Below, one piece after another: positions 16,579-26,435 of a stretch of 64,000 nucleotides of DNA. The stretch spans positions 1 through 64,000 of the forward strand of contig JAEZXR010000013.1 in the NCBI GenBank assembly GCA_023419605.1, in the 5' to 3' direction. The position numbers and the translations under genes are program-made. This DNA is from Bacillota bacterium (GTDB lineage Bacteria > Bacillota > Clostridia > Acetivibrionales > JAEZXR01). Below the pieces are notes generated by a model. That model saw only the letters and a program-made list of their open reading frames with translations. It was not told where the DNA came from and made no database searches. The stretch's first letter is position 1. Every line of letters begins with the position of its first letter.

Positions 16579-19500
16579 ATGAAGCATTCGAAAGCGCTAA
16601 TTAAAGTGTTAGGTGAATGTATTGGAAAAAGGTCCCGATGGATGTGCGGCTGTCTGATTTTGCTGCTGTGGATTTTCCTGATGGCAGCTGCCAATCCCGC
16701 CAATGCATATTCGGGCGAAGAAGGGGCAGCAGTGAGTGCTGCAGCAGGAACGACGGGGATGCTAAATCCGGTTTCTCCATTGCTTCAGCAAATGAAATTG
16801 GCACAGCCGTCACCGGTTGTACCCGGAGGACGTGGATACATGCTTCCACAAGTTGTTGTGTTGAAAGACTCGTCAGGTAATCCGGTTTCCGGTGTTGACA
16901 TTAAGTTTGAAGTATCCAGTGACGATCTTATAACGTCTCTTATGAGGGGAAGCAACAGCAATAGCATAACGGTAAAGACGGATGCAAACGGTGTCGCTTC
17001 AGCAGCCAATACGTATTCCGGTTATGTGGGAGAGGGTTTCCAGGTATACTCAAAATATTCAGGGGTAGTAAAAACATTACAGGTAAAAGCCAGTGCAGCG
17101 GGGGTCAATACTGTAACGTTTAATGTAGAAGTAGGAACATATAATTCCAGCATTGTAGATAACACGCCGCCAACCATTACTGCAAGTGCGAAGGATGATA
17201 CCGGAGCCAATTACATCGCCGGTACCTGGACCAACCGTGCAGTAACGGTTCATTATACTGCAATGGATACCTTATCGGATATTCGGTTCTGTACGCCGGA
17301 CCAGGTTTTTTCCAACGAAGGAGCCAATCAGGTTGCTTCGGGTAAGGCGATAGACAGTGCAGCGGCAGGAGATAATGACATAAACCATACTTCCAGCGTT
17401 ACCTTCGGTCCCATCAATATCGATAAAACTGCACCTACCACCACGGCAGCAGCAACACCGGCTGCAGGTGACAGTTGGAACAAGGGGGCGGTTGCACTTC
17501 GTTTTGATGCCGCGGATAGTGTTTCAGGTGTTGAATCCATATACTATAAGCTGGGCAGCAGTGAACCTGTAAAAACAACCGGAAGCAGTGCGACAGTAAA
17601 CGTAAATACGGAGGGAACCAACAGTATAAGCTACTGGGCGGTGGACAAGGCGGGGAATGCAGAAGCTGCCAAGACAATTACCGTGAAGGTCGACCAAACC
17701 AGTCCTACTGTGACATATACAGTCAGCCCGGATAAAAATGAAAATGGCTGGAATAATTCCGATGTTACAGTAAAGCTTACGGCTACGGATGCTAACTCCG
17801 GAGTCAAAGAAATCCATTATAAGATGGGTCAATCAGGAACAGAGCAGGTAGCCCAGGGGCAGAATGCTACGTTTACCGTCACTACGGAAGGAGTTGTGCC
17901 TGTTACCTTCTGGGCGGTGGATTATGTAGGCAACACATCCGATATACAGAAGTTTGATGTAAAGATTGATAAAACAGCGCCTGTTATCAAGGTTCCGGAT
18001 AATATAACCGTGGAAGCGACTGCTGTAAATACATCCATTGATATAGGAAAGGCAACTGTAACGGACGTATCACCGGAGGTTATATTGGCCAATGACGCTC
18101 CCGCAGGCGGTTTTCCTATCGGCGCCACCAGTGTCATATGGACGGCAAAGGATCAGGTAGGGAATATTACTTCTGCAGTTCAAACCATTACGGTTAAGGA
18201 TACCACAAATCCTGTGCTCACTGTACAGGGAGATGTTGTGGCTGAGGCAACAGCAGAAAAAACACCTCTTACTCTCAAGCCGGCCACAGCCATAGATATA
18301 TTTCCTGTTATTGTTACCAGTGATGCACCAAAAGAATTTCCTTTAGGAGATACACTCGTAACATGGACTGCTACAGATTCAAACAACAACAGTATTTCTA
18401 AAGGACAGAATGTAAAGATTATCGACTCTACCAGGCCCGTGCTTAAGGTGCCTGAAAATGTAACAGCAGAGGCCACCGGCCCAAGGACATCTGTACTCAT
18501 TGGTACTGCAACAGCCACGGATATATTCAAAGTAGACATAACAAGCAATGCCCCGGCAGATTATCCTGTGGGAATCACGACAGTTACATGGAATGCTACT
18601 GACCCAAGCAATAATACGAGTACGGGTAACCAGGTTATAGAGGTTAAGGATACCATAGCACCCGTGTTTACTAAAATACCTGAGGATATTACAAAGGAAG
18701 CCACAGATGTAAGGACGAAGGTTGAAATAGGGCAAGCTGAGGCAACCGACATCTTCAAGGTAACTGTTACAAGCGATGCTCCGGTAGACTTCCCTGTGGG
18801 CACGACCACAGTAACCTGGACAGCTACGGATGAAAATAACAATAGCACGAAAGTACAACAGAAAATCACTATAACGGATACGACAAGGCCTGTGCTTACG
18901 ATACCCAAAGATATAATCATGGAGGCAACGGATGTAAGGACGCCTGTGACGATAGGAGAGGCAATAGCTACAGATATATTCAAAGTAACTATTACCAAAA
19001 ACTCCTTACCCGATTATCCTGTTGGAAGAACTGTTGTTACCTGGACAGCTAAGGATGAAAACGGGAATGAGAGCACTGGAGAACAGGTGATAACGATTGA
19101 GGATAAAACAGCCCCTCTTCTTTCAATTCCCGGGGATATGACGGTAGAGGCAACGGCAACGAGGACACCTGTAGATATAGGAATGGCAACGGCCACGGAT
19201 ATATTCAAGGTAACCATAACTAAAGATGCTCCGGCAGACTATCCATTGGGGACTACATCGGTGGTCTGGACAGCTACCGATGAAAACGGGAATAAGAGTA
19301 CTGCTACACAAAATATCACTATAAAGGATGAAACCAGGCCTGTACTTAAGGTGCCTGCAGATATGACTGTTGAGGCAACGGCAGTAAGATCGAAGGTATC
19401 CATCGGTATGGCTACAGCCACAGATATATTCAAAGTGGAAATTAGCAGTGATGCACCGGAAGATTATGCCATTGAAACCAAAAAAGTAACCTGGATGGCC

Positions 19501-21378
19501 AAGGATGCAAGTGGAAATGTATCCCTAGGTTATCAGTACATTACGGTGCAGGATAAGACAGCCCCTGTACTTACAGTACCTGAAAACAAGACCGTAGAAG
19601 CAACAGCAGAAATGACACCTGTAGATATAGGAATGGCCACAGCTACAGACATATTCGAGGTAGAAGTTAGCAGTAATGCACCGGCGGCCTATCCAATAGG
19701 GACAACTACAGTAATCTGGACAGCCAGGGATGCAAACGGAAATGAATCCAAAAAGCAGCAGACCGTCACTATTGTAGATACGATTAAACCTGTACTTACA
19801 GTACCTGAGAACAAGACTGTAGAAGCAACGGCAGAAATGACACCTGTAGATGTAGGAATGGCCACAGCTACAGATATATTCAAAGTGGAAGTTACCAGTA
19901 ATGCACCGAAAACCTATCCCCTTGGAAAAACTGTAGTAACCTGGAAGGCTACAGATGCAAATAGAAATGTTAGTGAAGGAGCGCAGGTTATAACAGTAGA
20001 GGATAAGACGCCTCCTGTATTTAAAGTCCCTGAGGATTTGATAGTAGAGGCAACAGGAGTAATAACGCAGGTAGATTTGGTACCACCCGCAGTAACAGAT
20101 ATATTTGGAATATTATATCTCAGAAAAGATGCACCTGATGGATTTCCTTTGGGGCCAACCATTGTCAAATGGACGGCCGCTGATAGAAATAATAATGTCG
20201 CTGTATGTGAACAGCGTATCACCATAGTGGATAAGACAGCCCCTGTGCTTACAGTGCCTGAGAATAAGACTGTAGAGGCAACGGCAGAAATGACACCTGT
20301 AGATATAGGAATGGCTACAGCTACAGACATATTCAAGGTAGAGGTTAGCAGTAATGCACCGGCAGCCTATCCAATAGGGACGACTACGGTAATCTGGACA
20401 GCCAAGGATGCAAACGGGAATGAAACCCAAAAAGAGCAGATTGTCACCATAGTGGATGAGACAGCGCCTGTGCTTACAGTGCCTGAGAATAAGACTGTAG
20501 AGGCAACGGCAGAAATGACACCTGTAGATATAGGAATGGCCACAGCTACAGACATATTCAAGGTAGAGGTTAGCAGTAATGCACCGGCAGCCTATCCAAT
20601 AGGGACAACGAAAGTAATCTGGACAGCCAAGGATGCAAACGGGAATGAATCCCAAAAAGAGCAGACCGTCACTATAAAGGATACGACAGCGCCTGTACTC
20701 AAAGTACCTGCAGATATGACAGTTCCTGCAACCGGTACAAGAACAAAAGTATCCATTGGAACGGCCACCGCTACAGATATCTTTGGAGTTACCATAACCA
20801 ACGACGCTCCGGTAGATTTCCCCATCGGAACAACTTCAGTCACATGGAAAGCAACCGATGCAAACGGCAATATTTCCACTGCAGTACAGCGTATCACGGT
20901 TGTTCAAAAGCTGAAAGTAAAGGCGTACAATTACACCAGAAGATCCTCGGTCCAAGCAATAGATCCTCGGATCACAATAGAAAACATCGGACAAACTACA
21001 CTGAATCTTTCTGATATCACCATAAGATACTATTACACGGTAGATGGGGAGAAGGTGCAAAATTACTGGTGTGATTATGCAGAGGTAAATACTGCTACAG
21101 GAGATCGCCAAATTACTTCCTGTGTTAAAGGGGTACTCAAAAAAGGTGTAAGTAAGACTGGAAGCGACTATTACCTTGAGATAAGCTTTACAAGCGGTGC
21201 AGGAAGTCTAAAACCGGGAGAGAAAGTCTCGACCCAAAACAGATTTGCAAAATGGGATTGGACCTATTATCAGCAGACGAACGATTATTCCTTTAACGCT
21301 TCAGCTACAGATTACGTTGAAAGCAGTAAAATAACAGTATACTTATCGGGCGTTCTTGTTGGCGGAACAGAGCCATAA
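16579..21378 (+). CDS. Large secreted HYR/Ig-like repeat protein with C-terminal CBM3
   Basis: A 1599-residue surface or secreted protein. The long signal peptide has an N-terminal basic region and hydrophobic core (CGCLILLLWIFLMAAANPAN). An Ig-like (Big_1-type) domain is near residues 80-190 (LKDSSGNPVSGVDIKFEV). Two OmpL47-like repeats follow (SGVESIYYKLG, SGVKEIHYKMG). About 14 HYR domains of roughly 75 residues come next, each with DxTxPVLTVP, VEATA and TVTWTATD-like motifs. The C-terminal 150 residues are a family 3 cellulose-binding module (ITIRYYYTVDGEKVQNYWCD, AKWDWTYYQQTNDYSF). ATG 16579 follows TTGGGGGAATGTATA. It lies between the lysis cassette and the toxin, so an adhesin or cellulose tether of the injection system is possible (inference). 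Confidence 0.9.
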   Translation: MKHSKALIKVLGECIGKRSRWMCGCLILLLWIFLMAAANPANAYSGEEGAAVSAAAGTTGMLNPVSPLLQQMKLAQPSPVVPGGRGYMLPQVVVLKDSSGNPVSGVDIKFEVSSDDLITSLMRGSNSNSITVKTDANGVASAANTYSGYVGEGFQVYSKYSGVVKTLQVKASAAGVNTVTFNVEVGTYNSSIVDNTPPTITASAKDDTGANYIAGTWTNRAVTVHYTAMDTLSDIRFCTPDQVFSNEGANQVASGKAIDSAAAGDNDINHTSSVTFGPINIDKTAPTTTAAATPAAGDSWNKGAVALRFDAADSVSGVESIYYKLGSSEPVKTTGSSATVNVNTEGTNSISYWAVDKAGNAEAAKTITVKVDQTSPTVTYTVSPDKNENGWNNSDVTVKLTATDANSGVKEIHYKMGQSGTEQVAQGQNATFTVTTEGVVPVTFWAVDYVGNTSDIQKFDVKIDKTAPVIKVPDNITVEATAVNTSIDIGKATVTDVSPEVILANDAPAGGFPIGATSVIWTAKDQVGNITSAVQTITVKDTTNPVLTVQGDVVAEATAEKTPLTLKPATAIDIFPVIVTSDAPKEFPLGDTLVTWTATDSNNNSISKGQNVKIIDSTRPVLKVPENVTAEATGPRTSVLIGTATATDIFKVDITSNAPADYPVGITTVTWNATDPSNNTSTGNQVIEVKDTIAPVFTKIPEDITKEATDVRTKVEIGQAEATDIFKVTVTSDAPVDFPVGTTTVTWTATDENNNSTKVQQKITITDTTRPVLTIPKDIIMEATDVRTPVTIGEAIATDIFKVTITKNSLPDYPVGRTVVTWTAKDENGNESTGEQVITIEDKTAPLLSIPGDMTVEATATRTPVDIGMATATDIFKVTITKDAPADYPLGTTSVVWTATDENGNKSTATQNITIKDETRPVLKVPADMTVEATAVRSKVSIGMATATDIFKVEISSDAPEDYAIETKKVTWMAKDASGNVSLGYQYITVQDKTAPVLTVPENKTVEATAEMTPVDIGMATATDIFEVEVSSNAPAAYPIGTTTVIWTARDANGNESKKQQTVTIVDTIKPVLTVPENKTVEATAEMTPVDVGMATATDIFKVEVTSNAPKTYPLGKTVVTWKATDANRNVSEGAQVITVEDKTPPVFKVPEDLIVEATGVITQVDLVPPAVTDIFGILYLRKDAPDGFPLGPTIVKWTAADRNNNVAVCEQRITIVDKTAPVLTVPENKTVEATAEMTPVDIGMATATDIFKVEVSSNAPAAYPIGTTTVIWTAKDANGNETQKEQIVTIVDETAPVLTVPENKTVEATAEMTPVDIGMATATDIFKVEVSSNAPAAYPIGTTKVIWTAKDANGNESQKEQTVTIKDTTAPVLKVPADMTVPATGTRTKVSIGTATATDIFGVTITNDAPVDFPIGTTSVTWKATDANGNISTAVQRITVVQKLKVKAYNYTRRSSVQAIDPRITIENIGQTTLNLSDITIRYYYTVDGEKVQNYWCDYAEVNTATGDRQITSCVKGVLKKGVSKTGSDYYLEISFTSGAGSLKPGEKVSTQNRFAKWDWTYYQQTNDYSFNASATDYVESSKITVYLSGVLVGGTEP

Positions 21379-21484
21379 GCAAATGGAGTGACAGATGATT
21401 TCAGACTGTGACTCAGCATAGGTTCCGTAAAACCGAATGAATACAATCCTTGAGCAGAGTATTGGTTCAAACAGGCTAAAGATG

Positions 21485-21521
21485 AGAGAGATTACATGAT
21501 CAAATGTAATCTCTCTTTTTG
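21485..21521 (+). terminator. Rho-independent terminator after the HYR-CBM3 gene
   Basis: AGAGAGATTACAT pairs with ATGTAATCTCTCT around a GATCAA loop and is followed by TTTTG. The rest of the gap to 21720 is AT-rich leader DNA for the toxin gene with no further gene seen. Confidence 0.85.
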
Positions 21522-21719
21522 TGCAAGAATCTCCTAATATTGTAAAGCGTGTGAGTAGTTTTTATTAGTAACCTTTTAAAAATAAATTTTCCTTCTGGCT
21601 GTAAAAGATATCTAAAATCCTCCTTTATATATGAATAAATCTATCAAACGCAAAAGTTGGCTCACATAAAATAGAGGTTTGACCGGAAAATGGTCCCTTG
21701 ATAGGAAGGAGAACTGGAA

Positions 21720-22004
21720 ATGCAGTCAATGACAGTGGTCAATAAACAAAATGAGAAGCCTTCCGCTGAAAAAAGTAAGCGTGTACAGAATTCACTTGCT
21801 GTAAAGACCCCCGTCGTGCGTAAAGCAGACCCGTTGGAAATTATACAGCGTGTCCGTACAAAACCGGATTCCATGTCCCAAGACGATATGATGGTGCTTC
21901 AAAGTACCATCGGGAACCGGGCCGTCATCAAATTGTTGTCGGAGGTCAAAGGCAGCCGTGATGCTCAGAAAACAGAAACACAGCCAAAGGATGCCGGAAG
22001 TTAG
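21720..22004 (+). CDS. eCIS payload leader segment, ended by an in-frame amber codon
   Basis: This is the 5' part of the toxin reading frame, 94 codons ending at TAG (22002-22004). The start has a very good ribosome binding site (AGGAAGGAGAACTGGAA). It carries the segment MSQDDMMVLQSTIGNRAVIK, which matches the LQRTIGNxAVxxLL signature commonly seen near the N-terminus of proteins loaded into extracellular contractile injection systems. After the TAG the same frame continues without interruption to 26009. So this is either a real short leader protein, the readthrough part of one long protein, or the front of a gene broken by a point mutation or base-calling error. Confidence 0.75.
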   Translation: MQSMTVVNKQNEKPSAEKSKRVQNSLAVKTPVVRKADPLEIIQRVRTKPDSMSQDDMMVLQSTIGNRAVIKLLSEVKGSRDAQKTETQPKDAGS

Positions 22005-22046
22005 GATGTCCAGAATAAAGTTGAAAATAAAGAAACGAAGGAAGCT

Positions 22047-25000
22047 GTGCAGGTAACTCCACAGCCTGTTGTTACAAGTGAAAAGAAGAACTCGGGTGCG
22101 GACCAGGCAGAGAAAGAAGAAAAAATAAACAAAGTAGAAAAAGAAGAAAAAGAAGATAAAACAGATAAACCCCTTAAGGAAGAAAAAACAGCGAAAACGG
22201 AAACTGCGGTGAATGCTAACCCTGGTGTCGTGCAAGAGAAGGAAAAACCTGTACAAGCTGCGAAGGAAAAAGAAAAGAATGCGCCTTTGCAAAGCGAGCA
22301 GGTAAAAGCTTCAAGTAAAAAAGAAAGCAAGGAAGTTCCGGAAAACAAAAAGAAGGAAACCCTGCTGCAAAAAGAGGATAAGGTACCGGAAAGTACCGGG
22401 ACTGAGGCACCGGCAGGAGGCAAGGAAACTCCGGCCAAGTCTTCTGCGGAGCATAAGGCGGCCGTTCCTGGGGAGAAAGCAAAGGAGCCTCCCAAGGAGC
22501 AAGCCGTAAAAATCAATGGAGAAGATCCGGGGAAAATCATAGAGCAGCTTGGCAATATCCCGCCTTCTCAAATATATAATGCATTTTCCCAGGCAGAAGC
22601 TGTTTCAGGAGGTGCTCTTGAAAAACAGATGCACAAGACCCAGGCAGTTATACCATCCGTACCCACCCCGACAGGGATCAATCCGGGTGAGCCGGTGAGC
22701 CAAGGGGAAAAGAAAGTTAATCCCATCAACCATACGGCACCGGAGGGTTTTAAGAGCGAGAAATCCGGTGGAAAAGCCTATGAAGGAGTTGCAAAAGACT
22801 TTAACGCAGGTTCGGGAGGCGACAGTGAAGCAGATCCTGAGGACATTATGGCAGAAGCCCGGGCCCAGTCGGAAAATCCCCCTTCCATCAGCATGACCGG
22901 GGAAGCAGACCCGTCACAGATAGGCGGTTTCAAAGCAGAAGCCGCCCAGAATGTGCAGACTGCCCACAAAGCCGAGTTAAGCCAGGTAGATAACGAATTT
23001 GGTGAAAACCAAATACTGCCGAAACCCGACAACACCATCATAAAAGCACAAAAATCCGTACAGGCGGTTATCCCTCCTTCCGTGGGAATGGAGCCGATGG
23101 AAGCCATTCCACCGGAGGTAGCAACGCGAATGAATCCCTCGCTGGCGCCGATCCTGAAAAATCATTTAGAGGGTAGAAAAAACGAGTACCAGAAGGGACG
23201 AGTAAAATTCGATTCTGATGTCATTGCTGCAAAGGCCGGGACGGAGTCTGACATCGAACAGATGAAATCGGAGGCAAAGGAAAAGCAGGTGAATGAACAG
23301 GCAGAGGCCAAGGCTCAGGTCAATGCCCTGCGAGGTGAGTGGAGAAGTGAGATCAATGGAGCAGTTGCTGAGTATGATCAGAAGGCAGAATCTGCTTCAG
23401 CAGAGAAGAAACGTGAAATCGACAACGTGAAGGCGGAAAAGGAAGGCCAGGTAAATACCACCATGGCCGATGCGGAAAAGGATGCCAATAAAGAGTATAA
23501 AACGGCAAAGACACAGGCTGAGGACAAAAAGAAGGAAGAGAAGAAAGAAAAAGAGAGTGGAGGCTTCTTCAGCTGGGTCAAGGAAAAAGCCCAGCAGTTT
23601 GTGGACGGCATAAAGAAGGCAGTCAACGCCATTTTTGACGGGCTGCGCAAAGCTGTAAAATCCATATTCGACAAAGCGAAACAACTGGCCATGAACATTA
23701 TAGAAGCCGGAAGAAAGCTCATTGTTGATGTGATAAAAGGATTGGGACAGGTCTTAAAAGGATTTGTAAAAACCGTATTTGCCAAATTCCCCGGCATAGC
23801 CAATAAAATATGCAGCAAGATTGATCAGGCTGTGAACAAAGCCGTTAAGGTAGTAAACGATACGGCAGCATTGCTCAAAAAAGGCGTGGGCAAAGCCTTG
23901 GATTTCCTTGCAAAATCAGTGGATACGCTGATTGCAGGAGTTCAGACTCTGTATAACGGAGTATTCTCCGGCATTGGAAAATTCTTAAGAGGAGAATTTA
24001 AAATACCCTTTGGAAAAATCCTGGAAGGAGCACAAATCGCTGCAGAAATTGCTGCTGCCTTTGCAACAGGAGGAGGAAGTATTCTGCTGCAAATCGGAAT
24101 ATGGCTGGGTACAACCCTGCCTGAACTCTTCAATAAGGTAACCTCAGTCATCGGTTTTGTCAATGACCTGAAAAATGCAAAGCTTGATGATGTAAAACAG
24201 TTCCTTTCACCGGCTAAAATGGGAGACTTCATGGTTAAGGGGCTGTTCGGTGAACTCAACGGACTGCCGCAGGGAGAAAAGGAAGAAAAGGAAAAAGAGG
24301 AAGAACCCGCAGGTGGAAAAGAAGGAAAAGGACTGGCAAAAGTATTGCATATCCTATCCGGCCTCTTTAAGACATTGAAAGGAGTTTACGGCAAAGTTGC
24401 AGGGGGCATAAACAAAATCCTGCCTGTCATAAACATATCCGTCAAACCCTGGTTTGATTCCTTCAGTATGATCTATGCAGGAGCGGTAAAGGCAATGGAA
24501 GTGGTTAAAAATCCTGCTGAAGCACTGAATGAAGGTGCGGAAAAAGTAAAAGAAGCCATCGGTGGATTCTTTAGCAGTATCAAGGGTAAGCTTGGAGAAG
24601 TTGCCCAGGGAATCAAAGAGAAGGTCGCGCTCATCGGACAGCCGGCCCAGTTAATGAAGGTATTGGCAAACAAGGCCGTAGACATGGTACTGAACTTTAT
24701 CATCACCCATCCGCCTTCAGCACTTATAAAAGCAGCCTTCAAGGCAGTAGAAGCAGTAGCGGGCAAATCCATCGTAGAGCTTGTACGCCAGCACATCCCC
24801 TTTGCAGACAAGCTCATCAACAAAATAGCCGAGTCCGGCCCTGTCCAGGGAATTCTGAATCCGCTGCAGCGGCCTGTAAAGCAGGTCGGCAGCATGATTG
24901 ACGAGGTATCGGAGCGGGCTGTGGGCATGGTAGATGAATCCGAGCAAAAAGCCGTAGGCGTGTTCGGAAGCGGAGCCAAGCTGCTCAAAGGATTGGCAGG

Positions 25001-26009
25001 TGGCGCTGGGGAGAAAAAGGCAGCCGGTTCCGGAGGCGGACAGAAAGCCGAAGGTGGCGGAGACTTCCTTGGTGGTATAAAGTCAGGCATACATACCAGA
25101 CTGATAAACCTTGGGTCGAAGCTGCTGCAAAAAGGAAAGGCACTGGTAACGGGTGCGGTGGACAAGGTCAAAGGATTGATACTGGGACCGAAGGTGAAGT
25201 TTAAGATACAAGGTGAAAGCCATGAACTGTGGGTTGAGAAGCAAGGTTCAAAGACTGCGGTTATGATGGCGAGCAAAGAAGAAAAAATTAGACAAAAAAT
25301 AAAGGATTTTTATGATCGTACAGCGAATATAGAGGATAATACAGAAAAGGGTAAAATTGTAAAATTGATTCAGGACCTTGAAAAGCTCACTGGAAAACTG
25401 GAAGCTATACAAGATCCAAAGCAAATTGCCCAACAGGATATAGATAAGGTTATCGGGCTTATAACTAAAATTTACTCAGCTTTATCAGGAGTAAGTAAGG
25501 TTGTACATGATGATAAATATTGGAATACGGTTGATCAGTATGGTAGCACACCAAAAGAAAGATTAGGTCAGACACCTATAAATAATGGCGAATGGAGTGG
25601 GGAAAGAGGTGAAAGTAAGTGGACATCTAACCTTCCAGATGTACAAGAACAGTACGAAAAATATGGTGCAGATGGAATTGAGTACAGGGATGGACTTCCG
25701 GATTTTACACAAGTATCTCAATTTGAACATCAGTTACCAGAAAATTTAGTAAAAGCTACAGATACCGAACAATTTGATGAGTGTAGTAGGGCAATAAAAA
25801 AATATGTTGAGGATAATCCAGAAAAGGCAAAAAGAAAATTTAATGAAAAACAACTTGTGCAAATAAAGGCGGGAAAGAAACCTTCTGGGTTTACATGGCA
25901 TCATTCTACAGAACGTGGTAAAATGCAATTAGTACCTACTAGGATTCATCAAAATTCTGGGCATTATGGAGGAAAAAATATATGGGGTGGCGGGACAGCC
26001 AATAGATAG
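22047..26009 (+). CDS. Large polymorphic toxin with WHH-type HNH nuclease tip (eCIS payload)
   Basis: About 1320 residues from a GTG at 22047 (weak GAAGGAAG upstream), in the same frame as the leader segment. Residues about 1-170 are Lys/Glu-rich and disordered. Residues about 300-480 are helical. Residues about 500-1000 are amphipathic and hydrophobic helices with Gly-rich stretches (FATGGGSILLQIGIWLGTTL), a likely translocation or membrane region. The C-terminal 120 residues end in FTWHHSTERGKMQLVPTRIH and GHYGG, the signature of the WHH family of HNH/Endonuclease VII DNases used as toxin tips. Base composition turns AT-rich from about 25270. The next gene is its likely immunity protein. 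Expected role: DNA cleavage in a target cell after delivery by the contractile particle (inference). Confidence 0.85.
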   Translation: MQVTPQPVVTSEKKNSGADQAEKEEKINKVEKEEKEDKTDKPLKEEKTAKTETAVNANPGVVQEKEKPVQAAKEKEKNAPLQSEQVKASSKKESKEVPENKKKETLLQKEDKVPESTGTEAPAGGKETPAKSSAEHKAAVPGEKAKEPPKEQAVKINGEDPGKIIEQLGNIPPSQIYNAFSQAEAVSGGALEKQMHKTQAVIPSVPTPTGINPGEPVSQGEKKVNPINHTAPEGFKSEKSGGKAYEGVAKDFNAGSGGDSEADPEDIMAEARAQSENPPSISMTGEADPSQIGGFKAEAAQNVQTAHKAELSQVDNEFGENQILPKPDNTIIKAQKSVQAVIPPSVGMEPMEAIPPEVATRMNPSLAPILKNHLEGRKNEYQKGRVKFDSDVIAAKAGTESDIEQMKSEAKEKQVNEQAEAKAQVNALRGEWRSEINGAVAEYDQKAESASAEKKREIDNVKAEKEGQVNTTMADAEKDANKEYKTAKTQAEDKKKEEKKEKESGGFFSWVKEKAQQFVDGIKKAVNAIFDGLRKAVKSIFDKAKQLAMNIIEAGRKLIVDVIKGLGQVLKGFVKTVFAKFPGIANKICSKIDQAVNKAVKVVNDTAALLKKGVGKALDFLAKSVDTLIAGVQTLYNGVFSGIGKFLRGEFKIPFGKILEGAQIAAEIAAAFATGGGSILLQIGIWLGTTLPELFNKVTSVIGFVNDLKNAKLDDVKQFLSPAKMGDFMVKGLFGELNGLPQGEKEEKEKEEEPAGGKEGKGLAKVLHILSGLFKTLKGVYGKVAGGINKILPVINISVKPWFDSFSMIYAGAVKAMEVVKNPAEALNEGAEKVKEAIGGFFSSIKGKLGEVAQGIKEKVALIGQPAQLMKVLANKAVDMVLNFIITHPPSALIKAAFKAVEAVAGKSIVELVRQHIPFADKLINKIAESGPVQGILNPLQRPVKQVGSMIDEVSERAVGMVDESEQKAVGVFGSGAKLLKGLAGGAGEKKAAGSGGGQKAEGGGDFLGGIKSGIHTRLINLGSKLLQKGKALVTGAVDKVKGLILGPKVKFKIQGESHELWVEKQGSKTAVMMASKEEKIRQKIKDFYDRTANIEDNTEKGKIVKLIQDLEKLTGKLEAIQDPKQIAQQDIDKVIGLITKIYSALSGVSKVVHDDKYWNTVDQYGSTPKERLGQTPINNGEWSGERGESKWTSNLPDVQEQYEKYGADGIEYRDGLPDFTQVSQFEHQLPENLVKATDTEQFDECSRAIKKYVEDNPEKAKRKFNEKQLVQIKAGKKPSGFTWHHSTERGKMQLVPTRIHQNSGHYGGKNIWGGGTANR

Positions 26010-26018
26010 GAGGAAAAT

Positions 26019-26435
26019 ATGAATAAATTAGAATGGGAATTAGCATATCCATTGGATGATGATACAGCAATCAAAAAAATAGAGAAACTGTTAGACAGAA
26101 AGCTACCAGTTGACTTTAGTAAAGCCGTAATTGAATTTAATGAAGCAAGCCCAAGTAAAAGAAATTTTCGAACAAATACAGGAGTAGAACGTGTATTTTG
26201 TAATTTAATTTCATTTAATGAGGAAGAAGATACAAATGTTTTTAGCACGTTAGAAATTTTAAGGAGTAATGGATTACAAAGTGAATTATTTCCATTTGGT
26301 GAAGATCCGTTTGGAAATTACCTATGTTTATTTTATGATGAGAAAGATATAGCCATAGTATTCTGGAATCATGAAACTAGCAAAATTGAAAAAGTTTCAA
26401 ATTCATTTTCGGAGTTTTTAGAAGTATTATACTAG
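26019..26435 (+). CDS. SMI1/KNR4 (SUKH) family immunity protein
   Basis: A 138-residue cytoplasmic protein starting 9 nt after the toxin stop with GATAGGAGGAAAAT upstream. SUKH-fold landmarks: an N-terminal helix pair (DDDTAIKKIEKLLDRKLPVD), then LISFNEEEDTNVFSTLEIL, the LFPFGEDPFGNYLCLFYDEK strand pair with the characteristic Gly-Asp-x-x-Gly-Asn, and a final IEKVSNSFSEFLEVLY helix. SUKH proteins commonly neutralise HNH-type toxin tips, including WHH. It should protect the producer from the adjacent DNase. Its AT-rich composition matches the toxin tip, so the two were probably acquired together. Confidence 0.85.
   Translation: MNKLEWELAYPLDDDTAIKKIEKLLDRKLPVDFSKAVIEFNEASPSKRNFRTNTGVERVFCNLISFNEEEDTNVFSTLEILRSNGLQSELFPFGEDPFGNYLCLFYDEKDIAIVFWNHETSKIEKVSNSFSEFLEVLY

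Noticed and set aside
18000..20900. Regular 225-bp repeat array that could be mistaken for a CRISPR or satellite
   Set aside because: It is in-frame coding repetition of HYR domains; units are too long and diverged for CRISPR and no cas genes are present.
17900..21100. Many long minus-strand open frames across the HYR-repeat gene
   Set aside because: They are antisense shadows of the repeats, repeat with the same period, lack ribosome binding sites and would overlap a clear secreted protein.
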